A DNA stretch of 64,000 nucleotides from Medicago truncatula (Eukaryota; Streptophyta; Magnoliopsida; Fabales; Fabaceae). Each line of letters starts with the position of its first letter. Position 1 is the stretch's first letter. The stretch covers positions 54,168,494 to 54,232,493 of the forward strand of contig NC_053045.1 of assembly GCF_003473485.1 (NCBI RefSeq), written 5' to 3'. Made by a program: the position numbers and the translations under genes. Under the pieces are notes generated by a model. That model was not told the DNA's origin, ran no database searches, and saw nothing but the letters and a program-made list of their open reading frames with translations. This document shows, piece by piece, positions 37,045-49,200 of this stretch.

Positions 37045-37649
37045 AAAATTGTTAGGTGAAATTAACTTTGAGAATTGTTGTTGACACATTGTATAAGGCT
37101 GTGTCACACTAGTAATTTACCGAAATGTCCTTCGGCAGTTAACTGTCGAATTATGGAACCGGCTGCAGTTAACTACCGAGGAAAACTAAAAATTTCGGCA
37201 GTTAACTACCGAGGAAACCTCAAACCTGTTTTTTTTTTTTTTTTTTTTACAAAAACCATTAATTGTCATTAATAATATTTATTGATTTTGAATGTTTCAA
37301 ACAATTGCAGTATTATACTTATGCGTATATATCTTAATAAGAATAGCATTTAAATCAGTGTAAAAATTAAGCATTTGAATATTGTTTTGCACATTACTTA
37401 AATACAAATAATAATAATAAAAAAATCGTTAAAATAATTGTGCAACGATTTTTTTTAAGGTATAATATGTAGTTATATTTTCTACATTAAAATAATTGTG
37501 CACATAGATTTTTTTTTATTTAAGTAATTTGCAAAACAATATTCAAATGCTTAATTTTTACACTTATTGAAATGTTTTTTTGAGGAATGCTCTTTATTTT
37601 TTGGTCAATATTTAAATGATATTCTTATTAAGATATATATATATATATA

Positions 37650-38438
37650 TTATATAGAGGGCATATCAAGTGAGAAGAGTAACTTAAATGAGAGATGAGA
37701 GGAGCTAATATTATCTGTTGGATCAAAATAAACGGTCATGATCAAATTCCACTAAACAAGGATTGGCACACCTAATCTCTTTTGATTGTCTTCTTTGGAT
37801 CTCCCTTCTCTTCTTCCAATTACAAAATCCAAATCTGCCATCCACCTTAAATCTAAATCATTATAACCTTCACTACCAACGATCTCAGCTCAGCCACTAC
37901 ATCTACATGTGTTTTTCAAAATAGAAAAATTGATTTTTTTCTACCAGAGTAATTATAAAAATGTTTGAAGAACCAATTAGAATTTAATTTTTCTGTCTGA
38001 GTAATCATGATAAAGTTCAAATATTCAATTAGAACTTAAAAATACACAGGAAGTTGATGCGCATCATGTATAGTTTGAAGAAGTAATTTCAAAAAAGATG
38101 AAATTGAAGAATTCCAGACAACAAAGAAATTGGGTGGGTGAGAAGTTGATACGTAGAACTTAATAATACATAGGAAGTTGAATCATGGTGTGCATAACTC
38201 TCAAGTCTAATTGCAGATTTAAAAAATTGAAGAGAAAAACGTATGGAAAACCAGGAAAAATATAGAAGAGGAAGCAGCACGTTTCTTGAGCAGAGGATAC
38301 ATGTTTTTTTTATTCAAGTGTGCCAATCCTTGTTTAGTGGAATTTGATCATGACCGTTTATTTTGATCCAATAGATGATATTAGCTCCTCTCATCTCTCA
38401 TTTAAGTTACTCCTCTCACTTGATATTCCCTATATATG
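37650..38438. mobile_element. TA-flanked element A with about 120-bp inverted ends
   Basis: Left end AGGGCATATCAAGTGAGAAG..., through GGTCATGATCAAATTCCACTAAACAAGGATTGGCACAC, is mirrored at 38320-38436. The left side touches a (TA)n run and the right side TATATA. There is no coding capacity. It resembles microsatellite-targeting elements such as rice Micron in how it sits. Confidence 0.8.
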
Positions 38439-39515
38439 GGGATGTTTCAAATGAGAGGGATGCTTATAATGAGAGGTGAGAGGATTTAATGTGAACCGTG
38501 AGATTAAAACTGACGGTTATGATTGTTTTGACCATTTAAACATCACGTGACTCTTCTATTTTCTCTTCCACGCGCATCATTTATGTTCTATTCTTCCTCT
38601 TAACTCAGCGAGCATATGATATTAACACCCACAATTCTCAATTCATCCGATCTTTCTCTGAAATAATTTGCACACACAAACGACCCAAATTTGATTTCAA
38701 GTTTTTTATCTCTCCTTCATAAGATTTTTGAATCATTAGTAACTTCTGACTAATTTGCACACAACATCAATAATGGTTCAGCTTATGAGATCTGATTCAG
38801 ATAATCACTTCTTCAAAAAAGTTAAATTTGAGGGTTACAATCAATAACATCAATATTGGTATTCACTAATATAGCTTAATAACTTGAAAGGCATGAACGT
38901 TTTAATCAATTTGAAACAAACAGTGGACTTTACATCACATAATTGGTTTTCACCCTTGTTATTTTTAGGTTAGTTTGTTTAGCTTTACGTTTTTGGTGGC
39001 TGAAAAAGAAGAAAGAAAAGGGTACTAGAAATAACAATGGTTTTGATTGTGCATCAATTTTTATTTTTTTATCAATTGTTTCACAGAGGCTTACAAAAAA
39101 ATTGTGCAACATCATATGTCCCTCATCACTTGAAAGTTTGGCAGGTTAAAGAAAGAAAAAAATGAATAAGGAGAAAGAGGTGTGCGTGAGATTGAAGAGG
39201 AAGAAAATCTAAAAGTAAAATGAACAGTGAATGATGTTGTTGGAATTTTTACCCCTGGATATGAAATTGGAGTACAATATGAGGCTTTTTATTTTAACTA
39301 AAAATCTGGGTTTTAGTTGAGTTGAAAATTTTAGAATGAAGAGAGAGAAAGGCAATGGGAACTGATGATGATGAGTGAACTTCACGCGCGTGTGGCAAGG
39401 GAAAAATACATGAAAAACAGATTTAAGATCTCAATGTTTATTTCAATCCAAAGGTCATTATTTGCTCCTCTCACTCTCACATTAAGCACTCCTCTCATTT
39501 GATACACTCCCTATA
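38439..39515. mobile_element. TA-flanked element B, related ends
   Basis: The left GGGGATGTTTCAAATGAGAGG is mirrored by the right end, reversed, GGGAGTGTATCAAATGAGAGG. It shares the AAATGAGAG...GAGAGGA block with element A and begins where A ends, with TATATA on both sides. The ORFs inside (near 38930-39149) have no known protein. Confidence 0.75.
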
Positions 39516-39529
39516 TATATATATATAGT

Positions 39530-40425
39530 TAGGATCCGTTGACATCAGGTGTCAACGGAATTGTTGACACTAAATCCTAACCATTCATTTAAGTTTGATC
39601 AAAGCTCATAATTTTCATTAAATGGTCTCCATAAATTTCCAACTTTCTTGCTGCACCCGATCACGCTTTGTTTCAATTTAGTGCCTAAAAAACCTGGAAT
39701 GAAATCAGCCACCACTTGTATGTACAGCCACCGTTTATTCAAGAGTTTCTTTTGGCCGATCTCAAATTATCTAACTATACACCACCAATTATTCACAGCC
39801 CGTAAAGTAATTGGCTTGAAACTCAATTTGAATGAAATCATCTCCGTTCTCCTCTTTGTTCCTCTCTCAGTACGATTAGTTTAATTTTATTTGATCCAAA
39901 TGGTTTGGGATCATCCCCTTCCAAATTCATAATTCACTAATTCACCGTCTCTTTCTAATTCTAACCGAAAAGTTTCACAATTTCCAAAAAAAAAAAAAGA
40001 GGAGATTTAACACCTAAATAAAATTCATAAAATTGGAATAAAAAATTTATGAATTAATCGAACTGCATCATTGTTGTGAAATTAAATTCATGCATTATCA
40101 CCACCATAATTGATCCAGTTTCACGATGACATCTCTAAAGAATTAGATAGAGAAAGCACCATAGTTAAAAATGAAACACAAGATGAGAGAGGGAGAGAGT
40201 CATACAAGAGTGGATTTTTCAAACACAGATTTACATGAAACATAGGATGTGAGAGGCAAAAGATCAAACAGATTTATGAGTATCATATTCATTAACATTG
40301 ATAGAGTTAATAGCCGAGTAGAGGTGAGCAGGTATGGAACACGTAAACAACTTAAATGAATAAAACACAACCATTGGATTAATTAAGATTGACGGTTGGG
40401 ATTTGGTGTCAACGGATCCTAACTC
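39530..40425. mobile_element. TA-flanked element C
   Basis: Inverted ends GTTAGGATCCGTTGACA (left) and, reversed, GTTAGGATCCGTTGACACC (right). (TA)n runs lie on both sides (39515-39529 and 40424-40443). It is a different family from A and B but has the same choice of site. Confidence 0.8.
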
Positions 40426-41289
40426 ATATATATATATATATAATATTGCAATTGTTTGAAACTTACAAAATAATAATTGAAATATTCAAAATCAATAAAT
40501 ATTATTAATGACAATTTATGGTTTTTGTCAAAAAAAAAAACCAGGTTTGAGGTGTCCTCGGCAGTTAACTGCCGAAGTTTTCAATTTTCCTCGGTAGTTT
40601 ACTGCCGAAGTTTTCCTCGGCAGTTAACTGCAGCCGGTTCCATAATTCGGCAGTTAACTGACGAGGAGCATTTCGGTAAATTACTAGTGTGACAGAGCCA
40701 ATGCATATGTGTCAACAACGATTCTCATTAACTTTTATGAACCAAGGGGTAATTTTACATATTTAACTCTTTTACAGTATTTGGTTTTTTTTCTTCATCA
40801 TATTCACTTTTCAAAACCTACTGTTAGGCCGATTGGCTGTCTAAATCTTCTTTTTGGGCTATACAGTTTATACCATTAGCTTCCATTAACATTTAACACC
40901 TCATTATTAGGTTCCAAATTCATATTCATTGATTTTTTCTGCTCACAAGCCAGCATTGGCATCAATTTATTGTTTACGTTAATAAAAGAGAAGAAGTTAA
41001 TTCAGTCCTAAAACACTGGCATGGCTATTGAGAATGACCAAATGACATGTTGATATGTTTCTTAAAGACCATTTTAACAGAAAAAACAACACCCCTTCAT
41101 GATCTTTCAAAATCTAAATTTTAATGTTGGCCTTGATTGTGAGTTGTGGCTATGATCTATTTGAGCTGATGTTGATTGCTAATAACAGAACATTGAGTGT
41201 TTATTATTTAAATCACTACAATATTTTTTCTCCAAGTTTTACATATCTTCCTTTCTCTCTGTTTTTCTTGATTTGTCTTCTCTCACATT

Positions 41290-41688
41290 TTTTTTCTCTA
41301 CATTTTAAACATCATCATCTCTCTTATTTTAACCAAATTTTGTCTAAAGTCACTCTATAATTCATACCTAAAAGGTAGATGATCAAATTTTGAACATGGA
41401 CAAGGATACTGTAACTATAATTCATCTCTCTCATTTTTGCTTTATCCCATGTTTCCCCTCCATTTCAAACATTAATTCTCTTTTATTTTATCCAAATTTT
41501 GTCTACGATCACTATATTTCTTTGCCTAAAAGGTAGATGCTCCAAATTTTTAGCATGGACTTGGGTCCTGTAACTCTCATTTGTCTACCCTTCTCTAGTT
41601 CTTTATTGGTTTGTTTTCTCTAGTATCTTTATTCCTCCATTTTAAATATCATTGTCTCTTCTATTTTATCTTTTTTTTCTTTTTTTTT
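41290..41688 (+). repeat. Tandem repeat, unit about 165-175 bp, at least 2.3 copies
   Basis: Units start near 41290, 41451 and 41622, each with a TTTTATTTTA(T/A)CCAAATTTTGTCT block and 'CCTAAAAGGTAGATG'. The third unit is cut by the Mutator-like element and appears to resume after it near 42935 (AAAATCACTATATTT). Confidence 0.75.
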
Positions 41689-42919
41689 GCTTAAACCCAC
41701 TTTTTACCTCCTAAGTTTGCGGAAGTTGCAATTTTGGTCCCTATTAAAAAAAATGGCAAAAGTGACCCCATGTCTACCCTCTTTTGCAAAACGTCAATTT
41801 TGACTCAGTCAACCGTATGTGGCATGTCACTTGTGTATTTATTTTTATTTTGTATTTTTTTTAATTCCACGCGTATAATTAATTAAAAAAAACCAAAAAT
41901 AACAAAAAAAAAAAAGTGAGTGAAACATATTTATTAATGGAATTAAGTAAATCAAAAATAAAAGAAAGAAGGAAGGGCACATGAGTGAAACACGCACCAC
42001 CCCACTCTCTCCCAAACAAGTCAGAAACCATCAACCCCTCCTCACCTTGCCACCATCGTGCTGCCAGTCCGCCACTTCCCTCCCCAACAAAACACACGAA
42101 TTCGAGACCCACAGAGATGGCGGTAACATGCTCGTTTTTCATTCTCAACCGTCATTCATTAATCCCTTCACATGAATTTGTGGTGAGTTTCTTATTCACA
42201 TGGCTCCAGCCTTCATTAAATCATCTTCAACATTTATCAATTCATCTCCTACTTGAATCAAAATCCATAAACACGAATTCATCTCCAACATTCATCAATT
42301 TCACTCTTGCAAAAGAAACTTGAACTCATTCACAACATTCACTTACTCATCAATTTCACTCTTGCTTGAAGTGAAAATCAGAAACCCAAAAAAGAAATGG
42401 TCCAATCTCGAACTTGAAAACCCTAATACATAATTTAGAAAAACCAAAATGAGCTTCAACTCATAAAATTCAACATTAAAGAAAAGATTGTTGACAAGGA
42501 AGATGTAGAACTGAGGTTAGCTAAGGTACTGGGTGTTGAGTTGGTGGAGAGAATGAAGGAAAAGGAGTTGGTGGTTGAGGAATGGGTTGTGGCAGTTTAT
42601 GATTGCTACAATATTGATGGAGGTTAGGGAAATGGTTGCGAGAGAGGAAAGGAGAAAACACATGTCCTCCCATTTTTTCCTTTTCCTTTTCCATTTATTT
42701 TATTTCATCATTATTATATTTTAATTTTATAAATACACGCGTGGCTTTTCCTTTTTTTTAATTCAGAAAATACACAGTTGGCGTGACGCATAGGATTGAC
42801 CAGGTCAAAATTAGTGTTTTGCAAAAGGGGCTAAACACGAGGGTCGTTTTTGCCATTTTTTTAATAGGGGCCAAAATTGCAACTTTTACAAACTTAAGAA
42901 GTAAAAAATGGATTTAACC
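41689..42919. mobile_element. Mutator-like element with about 190-bp inverted ends
   Basis: The left end GCTTAAACCCACTTTTTACC and the right end, reversed, GGTTAAATCCATTTTTTACTTC run as inverted copies to about 190 bp (both contain TTTTGCAAAAC, a GACTCAGTCAA/GACCTGGTCAA site and ACGCGT). Both flanks are poly-T, compatible with a 9-bp duplication. The interior has short open stretches (near 42490-42625) of unknown origin, with no transposase. Confidence 0.8.
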
Positions 42920-42988
42920 TTTTTTTTTTTTTTGGGCTAAAATCACTATATTTCCCACTTAAAGACAAAGGTTTCAAGTCCTTGTACG

Positions 42989-44669
42989 TAGGGGTGGGCA
43001 TGGTTCGGTTAACCTAAAAAATCGAACCGAACCGAAATTTTGAAATGGTTTGGGAAAACCGAACCGAACCGTTTTAGGTATGGAGCTAACCGAACTGAAC
43101 CAAAGTTATGTTTCGGTTAACCGTTTTCTTACCTGTGAATCGAACCGAACCGAACCAAAACCAATATTTTGAACCAAAATGCATTTTTTTTTTATCCTTT
43201 TGTGAATTTCATTGTGTTTTTTTATCCTATTTTTTTTCCAAAAGGCAAAATATTTTTTTATTAACTTTTTTTTTTTAAGAATATATATATATTTTTTATT
43301 AATATTATTATTACACAAACACAGTAAAATAATAAGTTTAATGCAAAATATATTAAGAAATAAAAATGATAGTATGAAAATTATTATCGATTATTTTTTG
43401 AAATATATGAAGTAATAATAATATAGATTAAATTAATGTAATATATAAGATTAAACACGGTAAAAAAATATGTATTAATAATTACTTTCGCGGTCAGTTT
43501 GCTTCGGATTTGAAACAATTTACTACGATCTCTTTTTAAAAATAGCTTACTCATAACCGCTTATTTTATGCAAAACACCTTATTTTAAAAAATAGTTTAT
43601 TCAAAACAGCTTATTTTATGAAAATACCTTATTTTAAAAATAAAACAGCTTATTCAAAACAACTTATTTGATAAACAACTTATTTTCTGAAAAACAACTT
43701 ATTTTAAAAGCAACTTATTCAAAACAACTTATTTTATGCAAAACACCTTATTTTAAAACAACTTATTTTATGAAAAATTAACTTATTTTTTAAAACAGCT
43801 TATTCAAAACAGCTTCTTTTATGAAAAACAGCTTATTCAAAAAAGCTTATTTTATTAAAAATAGTTTGTTACAATCTCTTTTTAAAAACAACTTAATCAA
43901 AACAACTTACTTTATGCAAAACAACTTATTCAAAACAGCTTATTTTATGCAAAACAACTTATTTTAAAAAATAGCTTATTTAAAATAGCTTATTTTATGC
44001 AAAACAACTTATTTTAAAAAATAGCTTATTTAAAATAGCTTATTTTATGCAAAACACCTTATTTTTAAAAACAGCTTATTCAAGCAGCTTAGTTTAAGAA
44101 AACAACTTATTTTAAAACATGTTTTGAATAAGTTGTTTTTTGAAAATAAGTTGTTTTGAATAAGCTGTTTTTAAAATAAGGTGTTTTTCATAAAATAAGT
44201 TATTTTTTTAAAATAAGTTGTTTTTCAAATAAGCTATTTTGCATAAAATTAGCTGTTTTTTTTTTTTAAAATAAGCTGTTTTCATAAAATAAGCTGTTTT
44301 GAATAAGTTGTTTTTGCATAAAATAAGTTGTTTTTCAAATAAGTTGTTTTTTTATAATAAGTTGTTTTCATAAAATAAGTTGTTTTTAAAATAAGGTGTT
44401 TTGCATAAAAAGGCTTTTTAAAATAAGCTATTTTAAATATGTTGTTTTTTTTTGGAAAGATCCAACAAAGAGTTCAAGTGGTTTCCATAAAAAATAAAAA
44501 AAAAATAAAAACAGTTCAAGTGGTTTGATTCGGTTCAAACGGTTCGGTTCAAGATGGTTCGGTTATGGTTCAAGAACTGTTAATAAATTAACGGTCGGTT
44601 CGTGAACCATTATAATGATTTGGTTATTTTTGATTCGGTTCGGTTCATGGTTCTTTTTGTCCACCCCTA
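42989..44669. mobile_element. hAT-type element with a giant low-complexity palindrome
   Basis: The ends are TAGGGGTGGGCA and, reversed, TAGGGGTGGACA. The flanks CTTGTACG (42981-42988) and CTTATATG (44670-44677) match at 6 of 8 bases, both differences being transitions, as an aged 8-bp duplication would. Inside the ends are many CGGTTCGGTT units. The core 43530-44460 is an array of AACAGCTTATTTTA-like units that flips orientation near 44120. Confidence 0.82.
43530..44460. repeat. Inverted array of AACAGCTTATTT units
   Basis: From 43530 to about 44118, units read AACAGCTTATTTTATG(C/A)AAAAC. From 44122 to 44460, the same units are read reversed (AAATAAGCTGTTTT...). The centre is near ACATGT at 44118-44123. 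As RNA it would form one long imperfect hairpin. Confidence 0.9.
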
Positions 44670-44677
44670 CTTATATG

Positions 44678-45300
44678 CTTACCTTTAGCGCATGTAAACT
44701 GGTATCTTCAAAGTACTTAAACACTTTTTTATCACACAATAACACACCCAATAACAATAACATGGTTATTAAGATTAAGGAACCGTAAAAATACTCTTGG
44801 TGAGTTTGAGCTTGATTTGAACACTTTCATTAAGTGTTTTTATTTTTATTTGAGTTATTAGGAGTCATTTTTTCTTACACTAACCTACAACTATTGTCAC
44901 GCCCCAATTTATATGAGACGTAGGTTCCAATAAGAGAAATGATATTTGTACAACCACTTTGTGACAACTTTCTCTCTCGTACTCACATTATTCTCTTATT
45001 CTCTCTTCCTTTTTCTCTCTCCATTGTTTTTTACCAATGAAAAGAGAAAAAAAAGAAATTGTCACAAAAGTTGTATCAAATGGTTATTCAAATATCATTA
45101 CTCTTCCAATAAATGTTTTGTCATTAACTAACAATGATTTGGTGTGGTGTAGTACTAGTGTGGACGATACTATGTTGCGAGTGGGGAGTGACGTGTGATG
45201 GTTGATCGACCCTCCCCAAACTTTGTGAAGTCAGCTACCTCGTTCTACAAACTAGGTGTTGGGTTGGTAAATGTATCCATTTCAAGAGCCACTTTGTCTC
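44678..45300. other. Intergenic, no gene seen
   Basis: No recognisable coding sequence. The segment 44895-45250 has a non-AT-rich character and may be an old retroelement piece, but I cannot name it. Confidence 0.35.
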
Positions 45301-45302
45301 CA

Positions 45303-45500
45303 CGGTTTTTTTCTTTTCTTTTAAGAAGACAAAATGAAATATATTAAATTATTATAGGTGGTTCATCTCACACAAGATGTGCAAAAGAAAACATCCAACA
45401 CTAACAAAGTTTATTACCATCTAAATTCAAAAGCTAAAACGAATAACAGAAGAAAATAGACAAAAAGCTACACTCATGCACAATAAAGGATGTTGCCCCC
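45303..45500 (-). mobile_element. LINE 3' tail fragment
   Basis: Poly-A (poly-T on plus, 45305-45320) is followed by a stretch like the 3' UTR of the other two LINEs here (AAATGGAATATATTAA-like, then CACAAGATGTGC). It is strongly 5' truncated, with the right limit uncertain. Confidence 0.6.
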
Positions 45501-45708
45501 AATCGTTATAACATGCACAATACAAAATGTTGTCCCTCATCATTATATCTGAAGGCAAAGTCGGGGCATATTTGCCTGCCCTTAAATCAATTAAAAGACA
45601 TATTTGCCTCTACGGTTCAATCATCTTATATGATCTTACGCCTTCTATTTGGATACTTAGTATCAAATATCATACAATTAGATACACGAAAGGTTTAAAA
45701 GCAACTAA

Positions 45709-45845
45709 CCTTTTTTTTTTTCTCTTTTGAAGAAGGTAAATTAGTCCATCCAAATTAACACCGGAGAAAATCGAACCTGAGACCTCGCGGAAAAACACAA
45801 TCCAAAATCCCAAATCAATATCACCGGACCAACCCAAGTGGGTTA
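45709..45845 (-). mobile_element. tRNA-derived SINE
   Basis: On the minus strand it begins near 45845 with a GGGTTGGTCCGGTGATATT box (A-box region), then has CTCAGGTTCGATTTT (B box, 45777-45767), and ends in poly-A at 45722-45709. This layout fits plant tRNA-derived SINEs. No target duplication was found. Confidence 0.65.
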
Positions 45846-45849
45846 AATC

Positions 45850-46200
45850 AGAATTCGCTCAAATTACAAATGTGAAGTCTTCACATTTGTTTAGTTGTGT
45901 TAATTTCTTCATACATCATAAGCATCAGACATTGAGTTAATTTCTTCATGCATAAGAATCAGACATTGAATCCAACTTTAAATTCCTTATTATTTGAATT
46001 AATCTATTGTTGATAATTTTTGTTGTTTTTTATTTCTCAAAAGAAAAATGTATTCCATTTGAATGACGTCAACAGATGAATTAACATAAAAATAGTAAAA
46101 ACTGTAATTATTTATGATTTTCTCCTCAAGACTTTTTCATTTTCATGTACAACACAAGGGTTTTGTCAAGTGAAAACAGTTGTGTAGGGTTTAAGCGCAG
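45850..46200. other. Upstream region of the SSB gene
   Basis: AT-rich. It includes the probable promoter and leader of the SSB gene. A short direct repeat (TTAATTTCTTCAT...CAGACATTGA) occurs at 45901 and 45943. Confidence 0.45.
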
Positions 46201-46201
46201 A

Positions 46202-49200
46202 ATGCAGAAATCAATTGGAATGGCAAAATTCTCAATCTCAAGAACATCCACCCTCTATCGCTCTTTGCTTTCCACACCCCCTCCACCTCTTCACCACCAC
46301 CGTCACATTCCTCTCCGCTTCTGCACCACCACCACCTCCCTTTCCGATTACGACGATGCTGACTCAGCAGCTCCTTCTCCCTCACCCGAACAAACCGAAA
46401 GAACCTTCTTCGATCGACCCCTCGAAAACGGCCTCGATCCCGGCGTTTACAGGGTAATCCAATTTCCAAACATGATTTCATTTTGATTTGTGATTATTAT
46501 TGAGATTGAAATTGTGTTTTGTGTTTGTGTAGGCGATTTTGGTAGGTAAAGCTGGACAAAAACCGTTGCAGAAGAAACTGAAAAGTGGAACTGTGGTTAC
46601 TCTGCTTTCAATCGGAACAGGTGGAATTCGCAACAATCGAAGACCATTGGATCATGAAAACCCTAGGGAATATGCTAATCGATGTGCTGTTCAGTGGCAT
46701 AGGGTTACTGTTTATCCAGAGAGATTGGGGAATCTTTTGATGAAAACTGTTCTTCCTGGTTCAACTTTGTATGTTGAGGGAAATCTTGAAACTAAGGTGT
46801 TTTCTGATCCTGTTACTGGTCTTGTTCGTCGAGTTCGAGAAGTTGCTGTTCGTCGAAATGGTAACTTAGCTAACTCTTCAAATGCCTAATAGGGTTTCTT
46901 TTAATGTGTTGAACTAGTTCATGAGAGCTCAATCTTCCACTATATAGTTTTTGCTATGGTATTTCATTTAGGGTATGTTTGGATTGACTTATTTGAGTAT
47001 ATCTATTAGCATGAAAACGTGTTAGACTATTCTAGAGAGCTAGCTTATGGAAACAACTTATGACATCTCCATAAGCCGTTTTTAGTTAATTTTCATAAGT
47101 TTTCTGTAATAGCTGCCTATGTTTGGTTTAGCTTCTCTAAAACCAAAATTGCATCCCAATGCACGTTTGGCTGTGATTTTAGGAAGCTACATTTCCTTGC
47201 TTCCATTTTGACGTAGAAACAAACAACCACTATGGAAACAACTTTTAGCTTATATAAAAACAGTTTGACTATATTTTGGCTCCGTTTGGATTGAGCTTAT
47301 GAAAAATAACTTATGTAAATAAATAAGCATTTATTTTAATTTATAAGCTCTTACTAGCGAAAATTGTATCTTCATAAACTATTTTTTCATAAACTACCTT
47401 AAAAATTTATAAATAATACATAAAAACTTATTTATTTGCATAAGCTGTTTTATATAAGCTCTAAAATAAGCTAATCCAAATGGGCCCTTTATCTTTTGTT
47501 ATAGAAATAACTTATGTATAAGCACTTATAGAGTAAGAGATGACTTAAGCTGTTTAGTCCCCCTCCCTACACACACCTACTGCTCAATCGTATGCTATTA
47601 AACATAGTTTGACTATATCTTATCTTGTTATAGAAATAGCTTATGTATAAGCACTTATATAGTAAGAGAGGAATTAAGATATTTAGCTCCTCTCCCTACA
47701 CACATCTACAGCTCAATTGTATGCTATTATATACTGGATATTTAATATTGAAAAATCCATAAAAAAATATCCTCCTTAGGCTCTGTTTGGGAGTTACGAG
47801 GGGAGGGTTTTCAAAAAAAGAAGGAAGAAGTGGAAAGAATGGAGAGATATGAGAGTGGAGGGTTTCTGGAGGTTTAGTTTTCTTCATAATACAAAATCCC
47901 CTTAATTTGGAGGAACGAAAAAATTGTATTGGAGGAGGAGTTTGGAGGGTTTTGGGGGATTTGGGTGAGTTTTTCAAATCTAATCTATATTGTTATAATA
48001 CTTTCAAAGTTAAAAATACATTAATCATAAGTACTTATTTATCATTCTCTACAAAACTATTCTCTCAATTTTTGAAAGATTTCTCTATTTTTTCCTCTAA
48101 ACTCATCCCTCCAAAACCCTCCCCTCCAAACTCTCAAACAGAGCCTTAGGGCTTTGTTTGGAGGGGAGGGGAAGGGAAGACTTTGGGGGTGGAAAATAAA
48201 GAGGGAAATGGAGAAATCTTCACATTTTTTGAAAGAGTATTTTTTTAGAGAATGATAAACTAATGGTTATGATTCATATATTTTTAATATTAAAAATATT
48301 ATAACCAAATAGATTAAATTTGAAAAATTCATATAAACCCCCCAAAACCCTCCTCCAATACAACTTTTTAGTTCCTCCAAATGAGGAGGGTTTTGTATTA
48401 TTAAGAAAAATTAACCCCCCAAAACCCTCCCCTCCCAATGTACTCTATTTCTTCCACTTGTTCCTTCTTTTTTTCCAAAACCCTCCCCTCCCTTTCCCTC
48501 CAAACTCACAAACAAAGCCTTAGAAACTGATAAGGGAAGGAAAATAGAATACACAATTCTTCTATTTATATGTCTAACAGAGCAGTCCCTTTATATTTGC
48601 CAGAGGCCCAAAAGCCTTATCTGATGACTTGATTTGCAAACTATATTTTCCTTAATAATTATGGTTACAAATCTTGATCATTCTAACTGTTTAGAATTGT
48701 TTGGTGAGTAATGTGGCTCATGCTCAACTCACAAAGAAATCAACCTCATCTTATTGACTTATCTAAATAAGTCAATATGGAACCTTGTGTTCATTGAATA
48801 TTTTATATTCAGCGAGTTATGATCGGGTTTATATTTAAAATAAACTATTATTACTCAATTATTCACAAAATACACAACTCCCGACTTCCAATATATCGTT
48901 GAGGTACATGATATGTACCTTTGAAATTAAAAAATATAAAAATGCTTGACATAAACAATCAATGTGCTATATGGTTACTATTTAAATGCTGAATCAATAC
49001 AAATAACATTTTATATGAAGTTTAGAAATGTAAGAATATTTTTACTTATAGAAAATGATCTCTTGTGCATGTCGTGTGTGTTCTACTGCTTGTTTGGTTC
49101 ACATACCAATGAGTTGAACTAAGAAAGGTCAAGCTTGGCACATTCAGCAAACCTGTTAAACTTTGTAACCATTACCGATCTGTACTTGTCATTTCTGTTT

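Larger units (their letters stand above)
37045..40755. mobile_element. Large foldback-type DNA element with palindrome arrays in its ends
   Basis: The left 37045-37320 and right 40440-40755 are inverted copies of about 270-300 bp. They share GTTGTTGACACAT, CTGTGTCACACTAGTAATTTACCGAAATG, the palindrome CGGCAGTTAACTGCCG in several copies, and a poly-T/A stretch followed by TTTGACAA/AATGACAATTTATGG. Between them lie three further elements (37650-38438, 38439-39515, 39530-40425), so the original interior was short. No transposase is visible. The outer ends are approximate and no target duplication was fixed. Confidence 0.75.

Noticed and set aside
41985-42323. Pro/Ser/His-rich ORFs inside the Mutator-like element
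   Set aside because: Low-complexity, no recognisable domain, within a non-autonomous element.
43530-44460. Satellite or centromeric repeat
   Set aside because: Unit is short and irregular, flips direction once, and is bounded by hAT ends.
46145-46201. Upstream in-frame ATG of the SSB gene
   Set aside because: It would add 19 residues unlike a presequence start; 46202 or 46217 gives a normal organelle presequence. Not excluded.
46191-46481. Arg-rich minus-strand ORF
   Set aside because: Antisense of the SSB presequence exon.
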